Positions 5,276 to 8,805 of a stretch of 8,805 nucleotides of DNA are shown in pieces. Source of the stretch: Planctomycetaceae bacterium (GTDB lineage: Bacteria; Planctomycetota; Planctomycetia; Planctomycetales; Planctomycetaceae). The DNA lies in contig JAEUIG010000056.1 in NCBI GenBank assembly GCA_016795125.1, forward strand, positions 1 to 8,805. The letters run 5' to 3'. Made by a program: the position numbers and the translations under genes. Positions within the stretch are counted from its first letter, which is position 1; the number at the start of each line of letters is the position of its first letter. The notes beneath the pieces were generated by a model. It saw nothing but the letters and a program-made list of their open reading frames with translations, was not told the DNA's origin and did no database searches.

Positions 5276-6826
5276 CTACTGGGCAGCGACCGTACTGAGC
5301 CGGATCGCGATGGCGACCTGCAGCGCGGCCGACAGGATCAGTCCGGCATAGAGCACCGGGCCGAAGGCGCCACCGGAACCGTGTCCGGCGGAGTAGATTG
5401 CCGCGACGGCTGCTGCGACGATCGGCCCGATGACGGCGGCTCCGACGAGTACGGTGACCAGGGCCAGCGGGAGCGCGCCCCACGGGACGATTATCGAGTA
5501 CAGCACCGTCAGGTGGACGAGCACCAGCACGCCCATGCAGATCGGGACCACGCCTTCAAAGAACTCGTCCTGATCGAACGGGGTGTCGGGGATCACCGTG
5601 ACGAGCACCGTGAACATCAGCAGGGTCGGCGCGCTGCCGAGCAGGCAGCCGCCAAGTTTCGCGTAGCTGATCGACACCAGATTGCGCGGCAGCATCATCA
5701 GGCACGGCAGCGTGCCGTCGGCGCGTTCGCTGCGAAAGATCTTGGTGCCGCAGATCAGCAGTTCGGCCACCGCCAATGCGGCGGCCACGCACCACGCCAT
5801 CTCCTTGAGCGACATCTGGAACAGCGACCAGATCCAGTCGTCTTTCCAGAACAGCGCGACAAGCAAGGCGAGGTAGAGCAACGACTTGACGACGAGGACC
5901 GCGCGCCCCCCTGCCAGAAAATGGAAGTCCTTCCAGACCAGCGGCCAGTGACCAGGACGCGGTCGCCGGAACCGCCAGTTCAACGTCCGCCACCAGCCCT
6001 CACTGCCGCCTCCCGGCGTCGCACCGACGTACTCGGTGAACCGGTCAAACACGATGCAGGAGACTGCAAAGGCGGCGAAGGCCCCTCCGAGGCTCGCCCA
6101 GACCTGAGCACTCATGGCTCCCTCGCCAAACCCCGTCGACAGGATCGTGCCGATCCGATTCAGTACTGAGACGTCGTTGAGGAACTCGCAGACCCCCCCC
6201 ACCCCGCTCAGCGCCCGCCCGTCCTTCGCGACCAGGCCGTCTGCTTCGAGGTTCGGGCGGGCGACGTGCAGCGCGGGCGCGAGCAGCAGTGATCCCAGCA
6301 GCAGCAGCAACATCAGGGCTGATGCCGACGAGGTGCGCCGACAGACCACGGACATCAGCAGCGCCAGGTTGGCCACGAGAATCAGAAACGCAGCGATGGC
6401 CACGAATGAGCACCAGATCTGCTGGGCCGAGAGCCCGCCGAGGGTGATCGACAGCAGGGCGAACGGCAGGATGCCGGCGAACACGGTCAGCGCCGCCATC
6501 AGTCGGCTGGTCGATTTGCCCAGCAGGATGGACACGGACGAGAGGTCCGCCAGTTTCAGCAGCCCGAGCGTGCCCTCCTCTTTCTCTTCGCCGATCGCGC
6601 TGGCGAAGAACCCGGGACCGGCCAGGCTGATCAGCGCGATGGACAGGTAGCACAGCGCCTGGAACAGCCGTAGTCCCGGCGCTCCGAGTCCGCCGCTGGC
6701 GACGTGCGCCTCGATCAGCATCACGAGCAGCAGCAGGACGCTCGCCAGCCGCACGAAATGCGCCGCCCGCCGGCGCGCGTTGTCGCGAAGCGAACGGGTG
6801 AGCAATGTGAGTGTGCCGTGCAGCAT
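5276..6826 (-). CDS. ABC-2 type transporter permease with duplicated halves
   Basis: A 516-aa polytopic inner-membrane protein. Hydrophobic segments lie near residues 26-40, 54-78, 111-130, 138-162, 169-186, 243-261, 309-327, 343-359, 394-412, 426-449, 452-478 and 490-510. It has the ABC-2 signature twice: EEKEEGTLGLLKLADLSS (80-97) followed by a lysine at 104, and SERADGTLPCLMMLP (366-380) followed by a lysine at 390. PLVWKDFHFL (295-304) marks the start of the second half. It would form the membrane core of an ABC exporter or an ABC complex acting on the cell envelope; no ATPase is in view. The start lies 32 bp after the stop of the preceding minus-strand gene, pointing to one operon. There is no clear Shine-Dalgarno. 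A seven-C run at about 6192-6198 lies inside the gene without breaking the frame. Substrate unknown. Confidence 0.88.
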   Translation of the reverse strand: MLHGTLTLLTRSLRDNARRRAAHFVRLASVLLLLVMLIEAHVASGGLGAPGLRLFQALCYLSIALISLAGPGFFASAIGEEKEEGTLGLLKLADLSSVSILLGKSTSRLMAALTVFAGILPFALLSITLGGLSAQQIWCSFVAIAAFLILVANLALLMSVVCRRTSSASALMLLLLLGSLLLAPALHVARPNLEADGLVAKDGRALSGVGGVCEFLNDVSVLNRIGTILSTGFGEGAMSAQVWASLGGAFAAFAVSCIVFDRFTEYVGATPGGGSEGWWRTLNWRFRRPRPGHWPLVWKDFHFLAGGRAVLVVKSLLYLALLVALFWKDDWIWSLFQMSLKEMAWCVAAALAVAELLICGTKIFRSERADGTLPCLMMLPRNLVSISYAKLGGCLLGSAPTLLMFTVLVTVIPDTPFDQDEFFEGVVPICMGVLVLVHLTVLYSIIVPWGALPLALVTVLVGAAVIGPIVAAAVAAIYSAGHGSGGAFGPVLYAGLILSAALQVAIAIRLSTVAAQ

Positions 6827-6858
6827 GGGAAGTCGCGAGTTCGAAGAGGCGTCCGCCG

Positions 6859-8691
6859 TCAGGGAGCCCCGGGCGCGACGGGCAAGTCCACGACGTATAA
6901 CACGTAGCCTTCCTGGTCGGGGAACTGATTCCCTTCGAACTGGAACTCATCCGACGACGTTCGGAACAGCAGCACGCGTACAAAGGCCGGATCGAGGCGG
7001 ACATCCTTGGGATAAGTTCCGGTCGGCAATCGCAACGTGCTGCCGACCAGCGGCGCCATCAGCCGCTGAAACGCCTCAGTGGTCGTCGCCGGCTCGATGT
7101 CGGTGCTGGTCCAGATGTTCAACTGGCGCTGCGCCTTCCACGGCGTTGCGTCCAGCGTATTGATGAATTGCGATCCAGCCGCCCGATTCGTCGTCAGCCG
7201 GGCGCCGTCCGGCCCGGCCTCCATTTCGTGGATCGTTCCGTCGTACCAGGCGCATGCCAGCATGGAATCGTGGTAGACGTCCGGTCCGAATGAGAGGACG
7301 AGGTTTCGCAGGACCCCGTCGCCGGCCTCGAGTTCCCGGGCCTGTACGTCCAGGGCCGGACCGGGCATGCGGGCGCGCTGGAGGATGCGGCACGTCGACG
7401 CCGAGGGGAGGTCGAGATCGAGCACGCCGTCCGCCAGCCGCGCGACGCCCTTGACCGGCTCCAGGTCCTGGCAGGACGTAAACAACCGGCCGCTGCCGTC
7501 GGTTGTCAGCGAGTACACGTCGCCATTGCGGGAGGCGGCGCACGTGTACTGCGTGACGTCGAACATGCGATCGGCGAGCTGATATGCCACGGCCACCGAC
7601 CGCGTGCGGCTGCGTTCCGATGACCCCAGCTGACCCAGTCGCGCAAATCCGGCCGAAAAGACGACAGAGATGCCCAGGAAGCCGGCGTAGAACCAGCGCC
7701 AGTCGGCGCTGCGCCGGCCCAGCAGATAACTGCCCGGGAACACCGCCAGCACGTACAGGACCGCTGCGAGATAGACGACCCACCAGTTGCGATGGAACCG
7801 GGTAAGGTACATCAGGTCGCGGAGAATGTAGTCGTCGAACTCGATGGAGACGGGGAAGTTTCCGGACATGCGCTGGACTTGGGAATCCAGTGACTCCACC
7901 AGGCGATCGGCGGGCTGCGGTTCGAGAATCAGCTGGCGCGCCGTGTCCGCATCGATGTCGTCGACGGACAGCGGAATGCGGGTGATTCGTCCGCTGCCAA
8001 AGCGGGTCTCGTCGCGCGCATCATTCAGCACCGCCAGTTCCCCGGAGAATCTGGGATACTCGCCATCGGCGCCGTGCACGAGGAACAACCGACCGCCGCG
8101 CTGCAGCCAGTCGAGGAATGCCTGTATCCGCGCCCCCTGCCAGCTCGGGACGGCGTGCAGCACGATTCCCCGGAGACTGTCAGTGCCGGTGACCGACGTG
8201 GGGAACAGCGCCGGATCGCAGCGACGCAAGACGCTGCCGATCGCCGTGGTGTCATTCTCCTCGGCGATGAGCACCGTGGCGCGCTCGCCCATGCGCGGGG
8301 TCGGGACTTCGACCTTGTTGCGGAACTGCGGGCCCCAGCTGAGGGTCCATTGTTCGAAGTCGCCGATCACGTAGGGGGTCAACTGCACCCAGCGGCTGGA
8401 AAACCCGGAGATGAAGTACGTCTGCTCGTACTCGACATCGACCCGCTGGTTCCTGCCGACGGACTTCTTCAACCGCAGCGCGCCTTTTGCCGGCGTCGCA
8501 CCGGTGTTTTCCACCAGCAGCGACAGCGGGACGAAGGTCTGTACGGGCGACTTGCCGTCGAATCCCCATTCGATCTCGCGGATTTCGATCGTGCCTTCAG
8601 ATTCCGGCGCATCTGCGGCGCCGGCCACTGCGCCGCCGGCGGCGGACAGTGCGATCAGCATGAGCAGAGATTGGAAACCGGGTCGATTCAA
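6859..8691 (-). CDS. Exported two-helix membrane protein, likely ABC partner
   Basis: A 610-aa protein that I do not recognise as a named family. A signal-peptide-like N-terminus (1 to about 25) is followed by a beta-rich region (about 34-130) resembling an Ig-like fold. A segment at about 137-290 suggests a glutamine-amidotransferase-like Rossmann fold (GIVLHAVPSWQG at 175-186, then a GGRLFLVHGADG stretch at 199-210) without an obvious catalytic Cys. Two membrane helices (about 303-323 and 333-353) follow, then a beta-rich C-terminal region (360-610). Both large parts should face the periplasm. The start is TTG at 8691: GAAGG stands 7 nt before it, no in-frame ATG lies upstream, and an internal ATG at residue 11 would cut the signal peptide. 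It precedes the permease by 32 bp, like the accessory membrane proteins of gliding or efflux ABC systems (GldG-like layout). That comparison is inference. Confidence 0.85.
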   Translation of the reverse strand: MNRPGFQSLLMLIALSAAGGAVAGAADAPESEGTIEIREIEWGFDGKSPVQTFVPLSLLVENTGATPAKGALRLKKSVGRNQRVDVEYEQTYFISGFSSRWVQLTPYVIGDFEQWTLSWGPQFRNKVEVPTPRMGERATVLIAEENDTTAIGSVLRRCDPALFPTSVTGTDSLRGIVLHAVPSWQGARIQAFLDWLQRGGRLFLVHGADGEYPRFSGELAVLNDARDETRFGSGRITRIPLSVDDIDADTARQLILEPQPADRLVESLDSQVQRMSGNFPVSIEFDDYILRDLMYLTRFHRNWWVVYLAAVLYVLAVFPGSYLLGRRSADWRWFYAGFLGISVVFSAGFARLGQLGSSERSRTRSVAVAYQLADRMFDVTQYTCAASRNGDVYSLTTDGSGRLFTSCQDLEPVKGVARLADGVLDLDLPSASTCRILQRARMPGPALDVQARELEAGDGVLRNLVLSFGPDVYHDSMLACAWYDGTIHEMEAGPDGARLTTNRAAGSQFINTLDATPWKAQRQLNIWTSTDIEPATTTEAFQRLMAPLVGSTLRLPTGTYPKDVRLDPAFVRVLLFRTSSDEFQFEGNQFPDQEGYVLYVVDLPVAPGAP

Positions 8692-8698
8692 CGGACGA

Positions 8699-8703
8699 CC
8701 TTC
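8699..8703 (-). promoter_or_regulatory. Shine-Dalgarno supporting the TTG start
   Basis: GAAGG on the minus strand stands 7 nt before the TTG at 8691. It is the main sequence support for a non-ATG start of the 610-aa membrane protein. Confidence 0.5.
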
Positions 8704-8736
8704 GCAAACTCGACTGCCATGGCACCGAATGTGGCG

Positions 8737-8805
8737 TTAGAACTGGCCGACGATCTCGCCGTCGTGCCGGTTCCCCAGTCGCCGCATCGCCTGGGAATCG
8801 ACGCT
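8737..8805 (-). CDS. C-terminal end of an unidentified gene, cut by the window
   Basis: The minus strand is open from the window edge for 22 codons and ends in TAA at 8737-8739. The final residues are RRLGNRHDGEIVGQF. It is 45 bp before the TTG start of the 610-aa membrane protein, on the same strand, so it is probably the preceding gene of that operon. The fragment is too short to identify. An ABC ATPase would be expected nearby but cannot be claimed from this tail. Confidence 0.5.
   Translation of the reverse strand, partial: SVDSQAMRRLGNRHDGEIVGQF

Overview
The window is GC-rich, with standard-code genes and weak or absent Shine-Dalgarno sites at several starts. It carries a eukaryote-type (GSII) glutamine synthetase, a kinase-like/PP2C fusion, a beta-CASP RNA hydrolase, a lone CBS pair and a fused ABC-2 permease. 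Its intergenic spaces are full of short-period purine/pyrimidine repeats. Together this suggests a chromosomal segment of a planctomycete or a relative. That assignment is an inference from gene types and spacer style; there is no rRNA or marker gene here to prove it.

Layout, left to right. Positions 1-289 are non-coding and hold a long imperfect hairpin built from a 9-nt unit. A minus-strand gene (290-1531) joins a small protein-kinase-like domain to a PP2C phosphatase. Its leader carries 7-nt tandem repeats and a REPIN-like pair of hairpins. Next come a strong minus-strand terminator (1713-1744) and its gene, GSII glutamine synthetase (1772-2788, minus). A 473-bp divergent spacer follows. 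The beta-CASP metallo-beta-lactamase gene (3262-4656, plus) is bracketed on both sides by inverted arrays of one octanucleotide unit. A CBS-pair gene (4830-5267, plus) runs tail-to-tail, 8 bp apart, into a minus-strand membrane cluster that reads right to left: the end of an unidentified gene (8737-8805), a 610-aa signal-peptide/two-helix protein (6859-8691) and a 516-aa ABC-2 type permease (5276-6826).

How the parts may work together. The membrane cluster looks like one operon for an ABC exporter-like complex. The large extracytoplasmic protein would be the accessory subunit and the duplicated permease the membrane core; no ATPase is visible and it probably lies upstream, beyond 8805. The left genes look individually transcribed. 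Glutamine synthetase has its own terminator, and the kinase-like/PP2C protein would act in reversible Ser/Thr phosphorylation, target unknown. The beta-CASP protein and CBS protein share a strand and could be co-transcribed through the octamer hairpin. The least explained feature is the set of degenerate 7-, 8- and 9-nt tandem repeats, often arranged as inverted pairs, that fills the left-half spacers and is absent from the tightly packed right half.
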